Part shown: one piece after another, positions 1 through 12,004 of the stretch
Position numbering within the stretch: position 1 is the first letter of the stretch
How the letters are laid out: every line of letters begins with the position of its first letter
NCBI RefSeq assembly: GCF_026151205.1
Contig: NC_087077.1
Location: 10,967,983 to 11,027,982, forward strand
Direction: 5' to 3'
DNA: 60,000 bases
DNA from: Bolinopsis microptera
Taxonomy: Eukaryota > Ctenophora > Tentaculata > Lobata > Bolinopsidae
The notes under the pieces: model-generated
Database searches by the model: none
What the model was told of the DNA's origin: nothing
The model's input: the letters and a program-made list of their open reading frames with translations, nothing else
Translations under genes and position numbers: made by a program

Positions 1-776
1 GTTCGCACAGTGGTAGTTTTATAAACCACTTTTAATTTATTGACGTATTATACCTAGTGGTAGTTTTATAGACCACATTTAATTTATTAACTTATTATAC
101 TTAGTATTTATTTTTGGTGACTGTATCACCCAGTTTTAACATTTGATAATTGTACAGTTTATTGACGACACATTGACTGAATGTTATTTTATATTCTAAT
201 CTATATTCTAGATATTTTATTTATTTTTCAACAGACGACAACTTCCTGTTTTTTTCTTCTATATTAGTTACTCATATCTCTTGTACAGACTGTTTTACAA
301 GGACATTGACAGATGATACTCACATTAGGCATTCATTATTGCATCTAAATTATTTCACTTGCATTAGGTTTAGAAATTTATTCTCTGGTTAACAGATTTC
401 AAATGTTTAATTAATTTGTAGTATGACAGTAAGGTATATAAGAAGTTATTTAATTTTGCTTGGGCTACAAGCAATTGACTATTGAGGTTTAATGATGATA
501 TGGAGTTTGAATTTTGTATAGATTTGCACTGTGTGGTTGGGGCATTTTGCATAGTAAATATGGTTACTACTCCTATATATCATATTATTTGATTGGTATT
601 CGATTTCTGATTATTTCCCTAGGAATTTGATTATTATATCTCAATTTGGCTTTGGGTAGGGTGCCCCGCTAAAAGAACTGGATTCTTCCAGGAAGCATCC
701 CGTGCACAGAGCTTGGTCTACATATATATTAAATTATTAAACATTCATTCTGTATGTGCACGAAAATTTATTTCAA
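1..776. other. intergenic, no gene seen
   Basis: AT-rich sequence. The opening ~110 bp contains a duplicated phrase (GTGGTAGTTTTATA at about 10 and 58, each followed by a similar TTTAATTTATT stretch). The minus-strand AATAAA-type signal near 763-770 probably belongs to the gene at 777-1244. Short reading frames here lack protein-like composition. Confidence 0.4.
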
Positions 777-1244
777 TCAATAACCTGCGCTTGGAGTCAT
801 ATCGGTGGTTGTTCCTCCATATTGCCCAGTGAAAGTAGCCATAGTAACATCAGTGTAAGGTTCCCAAGGTTGGGTTGAAGGGGGTTTGAAGTCGGCGACG
901 TTGTTAGGATTTGTTGGGAAGTAAGAGGAGTTATTAAGGGAGGAGGAGGAGTTGAGGGAGGAGGAGGAGTTGAGGGAGGAGGAGGAAGAGTTGAGGGAGG
1001 AGGAGGAAGAGTTGAGGGAGGAGGAAGAGTTGAGGGAGGAGGAGGAGGAGTTGAGGGAGGAGGAGGAGGAGGAGGAGTTGAGGGAGGAGGAGGAGGAGGA
1101 GGAAGAGTTGAGGGAGGAGGAAGAGTTGAGGGAGGAGGAGGAGTTGAGGGAGGAGGAGGAGTTGTTGAGGGAGAAGGAGGAAGAGTTGAGGGAACTGAGT
1201 TGTGGTAGAGCAGATAAAATGAGGTACATAATCAGCAGCTTCAT
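777..1244 (-). CDS. secreted Ser/Asn-repeat protein, hypothetical
   Basis: A 155-codon reading frame runs from ATG at 1244-1242 to TGA at 777-779. Residues 1 to about 18 are a hydrophobic signal-peptide-like start (MKLLIMYLILSALPQLSS). Residues ~19-105 are an array of LNSSSS units with variable numbers of serines. The last ~50 residues are non-repetitive, rich in Thr, Pro and Tyr, and end in SAGY. Each unit holds an NSS sequon, so a secreted product would be very densely N- or O-glycosylated. On the other strand the repeat is a GAGGAG/GTTGAG purine tract, giving a Glu-rich open frame there that I treat as a shadow. The leader, the unique C-terminus and a minus-strand AATAAA about 10 nt past the stop favour a real gene. 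Extra exons cannot be excluded. Function unknown; a mucin-like or structural secreted protein is an inference. Confidence 0.55.
   Translation of the reverse strand: MKLLIMYLILSALPQLSSLNSSSFSLNNSSSSLNSSSSLNSSSSLNSSSSSSSSLNSSSSSSSLNSSSSSLNSSSSLNSSSSSLNSSSSSLNSSSSLNSSSSLNNSSYFPTNPNNVADFKPPSTQPWEPYTDVTMATFTGQYGGTTTDMTPSAGY
952..1183. repeat. (GGAGGAGGA/GTTGAG) purine minisatellite within the Ser/Asn gene
   Basis: About fourteen units of GTTGAGGGAGGAGGAG with varying numbers of GAG or GGA triplets. Unit-length changes are multiples of three, so the minus-strand frame stays open, as expected for a coding repeat that expands and contracts. Confidence 0.8.
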
Positions 1245-2862
1245 TACATTCCTGATCTAAAGTGGAGGTTAGATTTAGCTTGGACAGTTCTTAGAATCTC
1301 TAGACAAATAAGAGTAATAGTCGGTACAACAAACACATTTACAATATTATAATAGGTTACGTGTATTGGATGTTATAGTCTGTACTTTTATTATTAGAAG
1401 AGTAATCTACCAACAACACGACACATTCTGCAATCTACACGTGCGTAATTTGACGCTAATTAATAAATCCTCAACAGAAGTCTGCAGAACTAAATGATTA
1501 TGATTAAAAACAAATGAGAAAGCGACAAGTTTGCATATTATGGCAAGGATCCTATAATTAACAATTATTATATTAAGGCGGACTGTTAATCAAGTTGAAC
1601 TTCTAGTTCACATTCTAGAACCTACTTCTATCACAACTACCTACACAGGGCTATAACACATTAATTTAGCTCAACAAACTGATCGTAAGACGGGAGTTGA
1701 CTATTGAATGTCCGCGGAACAAACTATTTCCATCTGGTGCTCCTTTCATGGAACTGTAGGGGAATATAAACAGCTAATGAGTTGTTTGTTCAGAACTGTG
1801 AAAAAGTTTGAAAGCGTTTGAAAAAAAGGAATATAATGATATTGCTTCCTGGCGGGAAATAAATGTTATGTTTTGTTTCTGGAAGTCAGTGGAAGTAGCT
1901 TGTATATGATAATATTATGATTTCTAACTCTTCTAATCGAAAGATACACCAATATTGAATACTAAATATTGAATAAATAATTTGTTGCAGCAAATAAATT
2001 CGCTGTGTCAATGTTAAATTTTATTTATTATGTATTATAATTTATAAAAGCGCTTTCCGTAAACCTTCTCCCTATCTGCAAATCAAGCAATTTAATCAAA
2101 CGAAGTTTAATGTACCGTAAACATTTATGATATATATCATGCCTCTTTACCAAGTGTAGCGATCGTAAGGTAAGCTGCAGGTCGTGGTACAAAGTAAAAA
2201 GCAGCCGATAATAAATCAGGTGACAGTTACCATAATTTGAGAACCCGACACATGTCAAATATTAGAAGTGAAGCCGACAAGGGCCGGTTACCAGATTGGA
2301 ACGAGACTAATTATCCGCAACCTGCCTCTTATTATTAGGATGATTTTGATGAACCGGTTCCAGTAACGATCTCTTAGACATTCTACTTGTCAGATTGTTA
2401 TTCTATACCATCGTGAGCTGCAAGCTAGTTAGTAGTTGGTCATTAGTTCACCTGTTTAGACCGCCAGTTATTGTCTGGATCATAGTACCTCTCTACTAGG
2501 GGTGGGCTTAAGGTTGAGAGGGAGGCCTTCTTGTATGGGTGGAGCTCTCAGATCCAGGAATCTGATATTATGCTCCCCGTCCCATCAAGCCACTGAATGT
2601 TATCAGCAATGTTTACAATTGTCTCCAATGATACCTCTAGACGCTATGTCGCCGGCTCACCATGCACACTCAGTGTCCTTTACACTCACTTCAGTGTGAG
2701 CTCCAATATTATCTCAGCCCTTTATCACTGATATAATGAGGTTATCTGTCTAGTCAACTTGATCTTATAAGTCGGTTGCAAGTTTAGTTTTTATTAGAAC
2801 ATGTGACTGGTGGTATTTATCTGTAGTTGTGCAATCAGCCAATTATAATAATAATATGTACT

Positions 2863-3065
2863 TATACAGTATACACTGCAAGTGCACCCAGGGACAAAAG
2901 GATTTCGCGATTATTTTGGCCAAAAATCGCGATACCGCGTAATTTAACAGGCTATACATTAAACTACACGTCATAACATTTGTCGCAAATAATGGGAAAA
3001 ATCGCGATTCCGTACATGCCGCCATTTCCTTTTGGCCCTGAGTGCACCTGATATAATACTGTATA
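2863..3065. mobile_element. short inverted-repeat element (MITE-like)
   Basis: The two ends are inverted copies. The left end reads ATACAGTAT, then GTGCACCCAGGG and CAAAAGG. The right end reads CCTTTTG, CCCTG.GTGCAC and ATACTGTAT. The arms are about 40 bp with a few mismatches around an interior of roughly 115 bp that itself holds paired ATCGCGAT-type motifs. No coding capacity. The superfamily is not clear from the termini and target duplication is uncertain. Confidence 0.6.
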
Positions 3066-3550
3066 TTGTGTGATAGGTGCTGCAACTAATGATGCCTTTA
3101 GAATATGTCAACATTTTAACTTGGTCAATAAAGATTGAAGGAGCTAGACTGTAAACAGTGTACAGAAACTAAACCACCTTGAAGTCTTGGAAATAAATAA
3201 AGAGTAAAATAACCATTTAAAGTAATTAAAACACAGCAAACATGGGCACGTATAGTAATTAATAGTCCTGGCAAAATATAACAATGACCGTAAAAAATAA
3301 CTCATAAAAACTTAAATTCAACTTAATATAGAGAATGAAATACACAAAATCACGGTTTCAGGAAAACAATTGTGTTGTCCCACAACTTAATCTCTTACAC
3401 CACATGTCTTACAATGAAATAGTTAACACTTAATTAGCACATGTAAACTACTGTAAAAGCAGGCCTTCTAACCGACAAAGAGTCTACAAACAAAGCTTTA
3501 CACGTCTGAAGAACTCAATCTTCTGTATAAAAACACAATATGGATGTAAG

Positions 3551-3660
3551 GGGGGCCGGGGGGGGGGGGGGGGGGGGGGGGTAAGAACACGTGTTGTGTA
3601 TTTAGGTGGGGGGCGGGGGATGTAAGAACACGTGTTGTGTATTTAGAGGGGGGGGGGCTG
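3551..3660. repeat. poly-G tract and G-rich tandem units
   Basis: An uninterrupted run of 24 G (3558-3581) is followed by copies of GTAAGAACACGTGTTGTG TATTTAG separated by further G runs. The unit contains the palindrome AACACGTGTT. G-quadruplex or slipped structures are plausible, and the exact G count is prone to assembly error. Confidence 0.75.
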
Positions 3661-4596
3661 TGTACTATTCTCAAATGTACATCTAACTAGCTCAACCCAG
3701 TAAAAGAAACAACGGCGTACAAAATATAGAGAAAAGAGGGTTGAATTTTAAGTATTACCAGACACCAATTCAATCTGAGAATACAATACAAGAATCCTAG
3801 TCGGTTATATAGCGTTCTACACAGGTACCACAAACCACTCAACTAAATTTCACATGTGCGTTTCCAGGCTCCCTCAGTAATGGATTTTATAATAAGAGAC
3901 TAACGACCTACTGATGGAGCTGTAAGTGGTTGCGAACATTAGGATTCTATTTACGTGTCCACGTGTTCGAAACTGGAGTGAATTAGTGAAATAAATGCTC
4001 TGCTGTTCGGATGTTAATATAGAGGGATTTCTCATCACTGCTGGGGTTTACAACTTTCTTACTGGATCATTTACAGAATTTGTGACTTTGTGATTTAAAT
4101 GATATATTTATGGTACACAAACTACATGACGTGTAACTACTACAACAGCTCAGCAAGATCGATTACAGTATAGGTAACTGTTTAAATATTATAGGTGTAT
4201 TATGTGTGCGTAGATATGATGAAAACAGTTTATTTGATGCTAACTTTAGAACATGACACACAGATGAACAGTCTTTACAACTCGAGACATGTCCTGATCT
4301 TGAGTTTATGCAGATTATTGTAGATAATTAATCAAAAGATACTGCATTTTAAGTATCAGTATTCTGCATAAAATGAATCTGTCTACTTGTAAGTTTGCAA
4401 AGTTATTTAAATGTTTAAAAGATCAAAGCTCTATCCAGACAGTTGCGTCTCAAATACAGAACTGATTTAAACAGTTAACATTAACAAAGCAGTAATGAAA
4501 ACGTCATGCTATAATTCGACTCGTATAATTTAGCAGCGTTTTCATCGACTACACGCTTACAAGTAAGTTTATTGGCTGATCTAAAAGTAATTTTAT

Positions 4597-4675
4597 TGGT
4601 TGGGACTGGTTGGCTTTGTTTATTGGTTGGGACTTGTTGGCTTTGTTTATTGGCTGGGACTGGTTAGCTTTGTTT
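4597..4675. repeat. 28-bp tandem repeat, three copies
   Basis: Three near-identical units containing TTATTGG(T/C)TGGGACT(G/T)GTT and GCTTTGTT. Non-coding minisatellite. Confidence 0.75.
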
Positions 4676-5164
4676 TAGTCTTGTACGTGCCCCGGATATG
4701 GAACATGGGTTTTTATCACTGACCTTACTGTGAAACTGAGACGCGTGTGTATTGTACCTATAGGAACACTGTGGACAATGAACAGCAAACAGCTTATCAT
4801 ATGCAATATTGTATCTTAAAGTACACTCAAATAGTTTAACAGTACACTTAACATTCCAATGTGAAGAAGTGTTAAATTAAGGTGACAATTATCTTAAAGC
4901 GTACTTTGAGCTCTCCTGTATTTCCATTTCTGCTAGTACTTAAGTTCCACCTATCTTCACCTCTACTCGATAAATTCTACTCCTGTAAATACATTTACCC
5001 TCACAGTTTACAGCAGCGTAAAACTTACTGTATGTTGTACTTAGTAATAAACTATAAACTTAATAGTTAACCTCGCCTGCTCTCTATCTACACACGTCAA
5101 CTTGCTGGACATGTAAAAAGATGTGTCTTGTGTTGCTGTGTGGTTACTAATATTCATTGTGTTA

Positions 5165-5275
5165 CTAACCGGTAAACCGGTTATTTTCTAGTAACTAGCT
5201 GGTTAGTGGTTACTCTCTGGTAACTAGCTGGTTACTTTCTAGTTACTAGCTGGTTACTCTCTGGTAGGCGGGGTA
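5165..5275. repeat. degenerate tandem repeat of CTAGCTGGTTA units
   Basis: About four degenerate units alternating CTAGCTGGTTA with CTCTCTGGTAA or TTTCTAGTTA. Non-coding. Confidence 0.6.
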
Positions 5276-5413
5276 GCTGTCCTTATAAAACTTGTTCATT
5301 GATGTAAATATCAATATAATACTGTCCTTCAACCTGAATAAGGAGGATAGTTACACGTCGCACTACCCGTATCTTTATAATGTTTAGCGTGATATCAAAC
5401 AGCAGTGAGTTTA

Positions 5414-5556
5414 TGAAGTTAATATATAAGTTTACTGACTTTTGAAGTTAATATATAAGTTTACTGACTTTTGAAGTTAATATATAAGTTTACTGACTTT
5501 TGAAGTTAATATATAAGTTTACTGACTTTTGAAGTTAATATATAAGTTTACTGACT
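5414..5556. repeat. 29-bp tandem repeat, about five copies
   Basis: Five essentially identical units beginning TGAAGTTAATATATAAG and ending CTGACTTT, at exact 29-bp spacing (starts 5414, 5443 and onward). The lack of divergence indicates recent expansion. Confidence 0.9.
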
Positions 5557-5952
5557 GCTCGATTAGAGCGCAGCTTGAGTTAAACTGTGTTTCTTCAGAA
5601 ACTCAACGTTCTTCTATTTATGTACGGACAGATCTTAAAGCTCATTTCACGACTTAAACTCTAAATGTGGGAACTTGTTAAATAATAACAACTTACATTT
5701 GTCTGTTTGGCCTCCCATTTTAATCCTGTTTAATTCTGCGGTTTTGCAGTTTTAAAATGTTCACAAAATGGAAATTCTCAGTTTATTCTGAAATATTCCA
5801 GATGATTTATTTTAAAGATATAAACGGACTTCTAAATTTCACATCTTATTTTCACACATCCTGTATAATTTATGAAACTTTTAAACATCTGATCTCGTGT
5901 TCCAGGCAAATCAAGAAAGGTTTTATTTATAGTGTTTATTACTCACAATATC

Positions 5953-6020
5953 ATACACTCGTGGCATTTAGCAAGCGTTACCAATGTTCTGGTAACGTCA
6001 GCTAAACGCCAGGAGTGTAT
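5953..6020. other. compact hairpin with 30-nt arms (tiny MITE or pre-miRNA-like)
   Basis: Arms 5953-5982 and 5991-6020 pair with few mismatches: ATACACTC with GAGTGTAT, TTTAGC with GCTAAA, CGTTACC with GGTAACG. The loop is 8 nt. It is non-coding and isolated from tandem repeats. Size and stem length fit both a minimal fold-back element and a pre-miRNA-like hairpin; the sequence alone does not decide. Confidence 0.55.
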
Positions 6021-6348
6021 AATCACTGTGTACATTGTATGTCATCTTGCATACTTAGATTGAGAGAAAATAACGCAAAACAAGGTTTTATAACATTTCT
6101 CTCCAAATTCCACACACTCTCAAATTCACTTACTCGAGTTAATCAGTATACTAACAGTTGTGATTGTAGAAATCAGATCACCAGTTAACACATACCACTT
6201 GTAAACAGATCACCAGTTAACACATACCACTTGTTTACTATGTGGTTACTATGGTTATTATTGTTTCTGGCTTTCTGGGCGTTTAAGAATTAAAAAAACT
6301 TTCACTCATCTCACAGAATCTCACGTGTTATAATATGTACAATTTCAG

Positions 6349-6442
6349 TTACAAGATCAGTTAGGAGAGATGAGAAAACAGCAGACATTAATTGAAAAGA
6401 GTTACGAGAAACGGTTAACCGACCTCAGAGTACAACACGCTC
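6349..6442 (+). CDS. coiled-coil gene, internal exon
   Basis: Exon bounded by AATTTCAG upstream and GTAAGTAT downstream. It is phase 0 in and phase 1 out, 94 nt. It encodes 31 residues starting LQDQLGEMRKQQ and rich in Glu, Lys, Arg and Gln with heptad-like spacing, so a coiled-coil segment. Its outgoing phase matches the incoming phase of the exon at 9829, which supports one gene. Earlier exons, including the start codon, were not found in the window. I do not recognise the family. Confidence 0.55.
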
Positions 6443-9400
6443 GTAAGTATTTTATATTGTACTATATTTTAGGAACTTTCCTTGTGTTTTGTAATAAAAA
6501 TCTTTGCATTTAGAATAGACGCACAATGTTTCGCGCCACGCTATCTAAACTACCTATTTTGTACGATTCATCGACTATTTTCCCGGAGCAATATAATATG
6601 TTGTTTCAAAACAAATACTCTGGGATCAAGTATCAATATGATACGTGTAATAATAATATCTGCATCAGTTGTATTTTAAGTACACATTGAAACCGGTTAG
6701 AGTGCCACAGTGCAGTCAGCTTTATCTGCCAATACTACTAAACTGTGAACATACTTACGCGGTCATGTTAAAATTATACTGCTTCCTTAGCGAATACGAA
6801 CATTTTTATCAAGTTAAACTTGTGTGTATAAATTATATTTGCACTATTGACTGACAAGCATGATCCGCTTTTCTACTTGATGAAACTTTCTAAGTTGTTT
6901 AGTTTTATAGTACCACTTTATTGCAATCGGCTGATTCTTGAAAGTTGTGGATTTGACGCCAGAAAGTCTTCCTTTGAATTATGATTGTAGAGTTTAAACA
7001 CTATGGTTACCTTAACACTATCTGTTTCATTGAACGTCAGTTAAGCTTGTTTTACTCTAAACTAGGCTCAATGATATTGCCACCTCTTTTACTGCGGTGT
7101 AAACAATCACTGTTAAATACACATTAACAGCCGCTTTATATAATTAACAAATACGAGGTTTTTATATCGATAAGATTGGCTTAGGATGTACAGGGTAGTA
7201 GTAGTAGAGACAGGGTAGCTGTATTTACAAAAATGTAAGTAATTACACATTAGCTCTCAGCTCAGCTCTGTCGTTTAATATATATTATAATTAAGGGAAA
7301 CCGTATTGTTATTATAATGGTCTATCAAGAACTAATTAGTTAATGAGATAGTTTGATAACTGATAGTGTAAACATTTAGCACGTGATCAGATGTGTGCTC
7401 CTTGTTTATTGATGGTTGGTTCTCCTCAGCTCTTCACAAATCATTGTTATTGCTGTGCCACTGCACCCATGACACCCAAACTGCACTGCAATCTTTGACC
7501 AGTAAAGCCAACTTCTGAACAACTATTCACAATTTATTTTATTTCTAAGAAGAGTCACACTCTGATGCCATTCCATTCCCAATTCAACAAGTCCTTAGCC
7601 TTCTGAATTATAACGTCTCCTTATTTAGTAATATAATGTTACAGACATTAACATGTGAAAAAGAGAATCAGCTGTCTCTCCATTCTGAGCATACACTTGG
7701 TAATTGAATTGTGAGAGGGTTGGTAAGTTAGCATGTCCCGTTAGATGGTGGAAACTCAATCATGTGCCATCCTTATTGAGTTATGAACCAATTTAGTAAT
7801 TTCTACATTCGTAACTTAGTTACAGGGTCCTATCGAGTGCCTTTCTTTAGTGGAATTAGCCTTCTAAATGCATTTCATCTGTCTAGAAATCCAACTATTT
7901 TACGATGAGAAATATTTTGACTGGAATTTTCTCGTTATAAATTCTTTCAAGTCTTACCCTAACTTAGTCAATCAAGGTCAACATCTCTCCTATAACAGCA
8001 GGATGTCATAAAAATAAAGGAGAATAAAGGAGGCATCCGCTGTGTCCTGTGAAGCTGTGAATGACCAGCAAATCAGTGACTTGGATCGTAAAGTAATGAA
8101 ATGTCCGCTCCAGTATATGATTTAATTATCAAGCATATTCTTTGTTCATAGCGCATCCAGGCCAATCACAAAACAGGTCTTTTGTTTCTATCTGCAAATT
8201 GCTACAGAAATGTCAATTTCTTCAGTGTTGTGTAGCGCGCCAATGATACTTTTATCGATTTATGGCGCACACGCACGAACTTATTGTCGCTCGCGCGTAA
8301 CATGACATGCGCGATTTAATTTGGTAATCAGTAGATGTTTTCTTCTCAAGATGTGGGTACGTATGTCGCTTTTCAAAACTATGGTTATGCGCAAAAAGGT
8401 AGGTGCGTGCGCGAGTTTACATAAATAATACTGTCAGGAGAAGACTACCTGGAGAAGGCCTTGTATTGTATGCATATTGATTATTCTTTATGGTTCCTGA
8501 AAAATAGATATAGGCTAGAATTTTCACCCATGATATTGATGGGAAATACCTTTAATAAACAGGTAACGAACAGTGCTTTATTGAGAGAAGTTTCACCAAT
8601 ACAATCAACAATGATAGATCTCCACCACTCAGGATATACTAGATACTGCCATAGTGCATATGTATTACTATCATGCTTGGGAACCATGCCACAAGATGAA
8701 GATGATATGGTCCGGTAACGGTAAAAATGGTCCGGTTACGGTCGAAATCTCAAGGTACTGTTCCTGGCTACAGGCTCTCGCCTCTCATATTGAAATTAGT
8801 AATGAAAAGTTAAGTGGTCAAACTGGTTTTGGTGAAGGATGTAGATTTAAGAATGTGGGATGTGAATGTTTTGAATTGATCCGCTGCTTTAACTGGTTCC
8901 ATGGAACACCGTAGTTACTAACTGAAAGTGATGAATCTAGGAATAAAGTTCCGAGCCGATTTCTTCATTTAAAGTTTGAAAAAAATCTCTTCAACTGTAG
9001 AACTGACTTATTAATCCTAGCAGGTAATTAACTCTGGATCCTCATCACATTGATTCCATTCTGAAATTCTAACCATAAACAAAAAACATTAACAGATAAC
9101 TCCGTTTACCATTTGACATATTCCAGTGTGAACGAGGCCTTCCCCGGACAAAACCTTGAAGGCAAGTCTTCTCTAGCTGAAGTCCGAACACTATAATTTA
9201 TCTGATAAAGTGTATTACTAAGGTGCTCTGCTGATAATTGTAGTAAAGTAATCAATAAATGCCAAAAAATGACCTCTGACGAGGCTCGATCAGCGATGAG
9301 CTAGTTCACTCAAGCGGCCTTAGCCACAATGCTACGAGGGGCTCAGCAGATTTACAATATGTAACTCTATAAAACTATATAAAAATACGCGCACGCAAGT

Positions 9401-9828
9401 AACTTTTCGTTATTTATGGATCCGAATAAAAGCGACATACCCACAATTCTGAGAAATAAACCTCGCGCGACATAAAGCGACATAATCGCAATTTCGCCCA
9501 CACATTTGCTAGAACACCTCCTCTTGGTAATCGATCATTATCGTCAATCAATTGCCACACTACCGTTTTTTCAATCAAATGCAATTGCTAAGTCTCAACT
9601 TCAAAGTAGATTGAAATCATGGCTTGTAAGAGATTAATTTTGTCGCATACTTCTAATTTTCGCATCGTTATTTGACAGAAATCTAAATTTCATTCTTTAG
9701 ATTACTTAGACACACGTTGCAACCCCTATTCGCGCGAAAGGTCGGCCGGCCGGAGTGCACGCTTCGCGTGCACGAGAGAGGTATACAACGTGTGGCAATG
9801 ATTACATAAACATACATCTGATTTTCAG
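6443..9828 (+). other. putative intron of the coiled-coil gene
   Basis: Begins with GTAAGTAT and ends with TGATTTTCAG. No convincing additional exon was recognised in its 3.4 kb. A possible tRNA-derived SINE lies at 9271-9345, and GCGC-rich stretches at about 8225-8420 and 9380-9510 are loosely related in inverted orientation (both contain a CCCAC and AAAAGCGACATA-type phrase). Confidence 0.45.
9271..9345 (-). repeat. possible tRNA-derived SINE head
   Basis: Read on the minus strand, TGGCTAAGGCCG (9326-9315) fits a Pol III A box and GATCGAGCC (9291-9283) fits a B box (GWTCRANNC). They are about 25 nt apart, somewhat closer than in most tRNA promoters. The surrounding ~75 nt is tRNA-like in size but does not fold into a convincing cloverleaf by eye. 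Weak call. Confidence 0.3.
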
Positions 9829-9974
9829 GAACGAACGACTCCTTGAGCAAAACTCATTTTTCTCAAGAGCAGTTGCTTGGGAACACTGTTCTGCAGCTCC
9901 AGGAAGAAAACATCCAGTTACGAGAGCAGGTGTCTTTAGCCAACAATCGTACAATGATTATATCAAGCGACGAC
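9829..9974 (+). CDS. coiled-coil gene, internal exon
   Basis: Acceptor GATTTTCAG, donor GTAAGTTA. Phase 1 in, phase 0 out, 146 nt. In the joined frame it encodes about 48 residues including the Leu/Glu/Gln-rich stretch LGNTVLQLQEENIQLREQV, a clear coiled coil, and ends in SSDD. Another frame is also open but is not phase-compatible with the flanking exons. Role unknown; scaffold or cytoskeletal proteins often look like this, but that is only a resemblance. Confidence 0.6.
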
Positions 9975-10255
9975 GTAAGTTAATGAGTTGAGACTTGAGA
10001 GTTGCCCTAACTGAATTATTGGGTTGATAAAAGTCAAACTATATGTACTTGCAGCTGAGTAGTTGAATTCTTCACACTTGTCTAGGCTAGATAATGATGT
10101 ACGTGGGCATAATATTGAATTGTGTTTCATTTCATTAAGATGTTCGTTTTTATTGCAATTGAATCATGAGATTTAGTGTAGGTCATTTCTCTTTATCTGC
10201 GTCTTCCCACTCAAATGAGTTAGTGAATAGAACAGCAAATTTTTCTCAATTTCAG

Positions 10256-10435
10256 AGCGACGATTTTAATCAATCCGGTTTCTGCTGCGCACCAGGAGTA
10301 AGGAAAAAGAAAAAGAAAAAGAAGAAAAAAGGTAAATCAGACGATATTCCGAACCCTTACGGTCTTCATTCGAGCGAGAAACAGGCCGCTTTCTGGAACG
10401 GCAATAATGGCAACCCCACTGGATCAGAGATATGA
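10256..10435 (+). CDS. coiled-coil gene, terminal exon
   Basis: Acceptor TCAATTTCAG, phase 0, matching the preceding exon, running to TGA at 10433-10435. It encodes 59 residues: a short acidic start (SDDF), CCAPGV, a run of nine lysines interrupted only by Arg, then a polar tail ending NPTGSEI. The basic run could be a nuclear-localisation or membrane/RNA contact site. AATAAA at about 10674 may end the transcript. Confidence 0.55.
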   Translation, partial: SDDFNQSGFCCAPGVRKKKKKKKKKGKSDDIPNPYGLHSSEKQAAFWNGNNGNPTGSEI

Positions 10436-11470
10436 ACATTTTATTTCTGTGCCTTTTTATGCCTACAAAGTACAATGTACATTGTGAAAGAGTGAGTGGT
10501 TCCCTGTGGACAAGTGTTATAGTAGTGGGTTTATGTCAGAGCTCGATAAGATTAAGTAAATTCCTGTTTCCCTGTGCACCACCTTGTGGAATTCAGGTGT
10601 TACATGAAAGTGTTTCAGTGGTGACAGTTCTTAACCAATCAAGTTGCAAACCAGGCACCATGACCAGCCGCAAAATAAATTTGGTTCGTTCTACCTTACC
10701 TCAACCGTCTTATTATACTGTTGAACTTATTCAGATTTTTATTCCTTTTTGCTCGAATATTGCCCGTCGGACTAAAGTTAGAGCTATTATGCAACCATTG
10801 AGTGGAGTAGATAGTTGGATCACTGTAACTTTTCATGTTCAGGAATTTTTAAGGCTATTATCGAACTGCCATTTCTCTTTAGATGTACAGTGAATGTTTA
10901 TATGATTGCTACTCTTGTTTTAACTTTAATGTTTGTTTGCATTTTAGTTTGTCTTGCTGAACTGTGTCTGAGATTCCAAATACACATTCTTTTATATGAC
11001 CCACTTAGGCTGTAATATGTGTATTTTTAACGTCAAAGTGATTTCATTAAGTCGGATACACAGAGTTACTTTTTATTGTTATTATCGATATCGAAACGTG
11101 TGCTAGCTCATGATTTAATAATAGGGCCGTTTCATGTATATGATATTATTTTGTTGGGTAAAATTTACTTAAAAGCCTGTCGTGGCATATTTATTCGATA
11201 GGTTCATGTGAATCTTTGGACAGATGTATTTAAATCAAATTGAAATAATTTTATCAGAATATATTATATATATAGGAATATTATCAGAACATTATAATAT
11301 ATTATCTTAGAATCGCATTAAAATCGTAGTATGAACATTATTTCAATTCAACCGCAATGGTCGTATTTCAATACAATATGATCTAAAAAGCTTAACTTTA
11401 AAGTTTAAATGCGCATTTTTATTACACATTAACTTTCAATACATGATACATTTTGATCATGTTTTTACAA
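10436..11470 (+). other. probable 3' UTR then intergenic DNA
   Basis: Follows the stop codon of the coiled-coil gene. Open stretches at 10432-10893 and 10815-11015 have no signal peptide, domain or composition that persuades me they are genes. The remainder is AT-rich. Confidence 0.4.
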
Positions 11471-12004
11471 CTATTATGAAATGAAATGAAATGAAATGAA
11501 ATGAGGTATTTATATCCCGCTCATATGATTAACCAACAACACAAGGAAGGTGGTTAACCATGTCAGAGCGGCTGACTGTGAGTGATGTGAGCAAATGTGT
11601 AAAAATGAACAAGATTATAACGTAATATTAATATAAGACCAAGACAAAATTAAAACATCTTTTATTTTAAACCACACTAAACTAAAAAGAAGCAGAGACC
11701 ATACAATACATGTAGGTATAATAAAGGTTAGTACAGTGACAAAGAAAGGTAGAGAACTTAGACATAAAATGGAGTGCGGTAAGAGATAAAAGCCAAGGTG
11801 TCTTGCAAAATGAAGACAAATGGAACGAAAAAACATCAAAACTGATTATATAAATGGTTCTTTAACATTCGCTTGAAGCAGTTGGTATCAGTAATACATC
11901 TCAACATCAGTGGAAGAGAGTTCCATGCAATCGGTGCATGGCTTGAGAAACGTCTGTCATCAACTTTGGACTTTTTATTCTTTGGTACCTTGAGCATGAG
12001 ATGG

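Larger units (their letters stand above)
1261..6348. other. intergenic or intronic sequence without a recognisable gene
   Basis: AT-rich, with no long protein-like frame on either strand. It holds the MITE-like element at 2863-3065, a poly-G tract at 3558-3581, tandem repeats at 4597-4675, 5165-5275 and 5414-5556, and the hairpin at 5953-6020. Part could be a long upstream intron of the coiled-coil gene whose first visible exon begins at 6349. Confidence 0.4.

Noticed and set aside
952-1260. Plus-strand Glu-rich open frame opposite the Ser/Asn gene
   Set aside because: Product of the purine repeat; no leader or unique sequence, whereas the minus strand has both.
5165-5560. CRISPR-like array
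   Set aside because: Units are contiguous tandem repeats without unique spacers, and the genome is eukaryotic.
9280-9345. Functional tRNA gene
   Set aside because: A and B boxes are present but no convincing cloverleaf; kept only as a weak SINE candidate.
10432-10893. 153-codon open frame after the coiled-coil gene
   Set aside because: Overlaps the stop of the previous exon, no domain or convincing composition; more likely 3' UTR.
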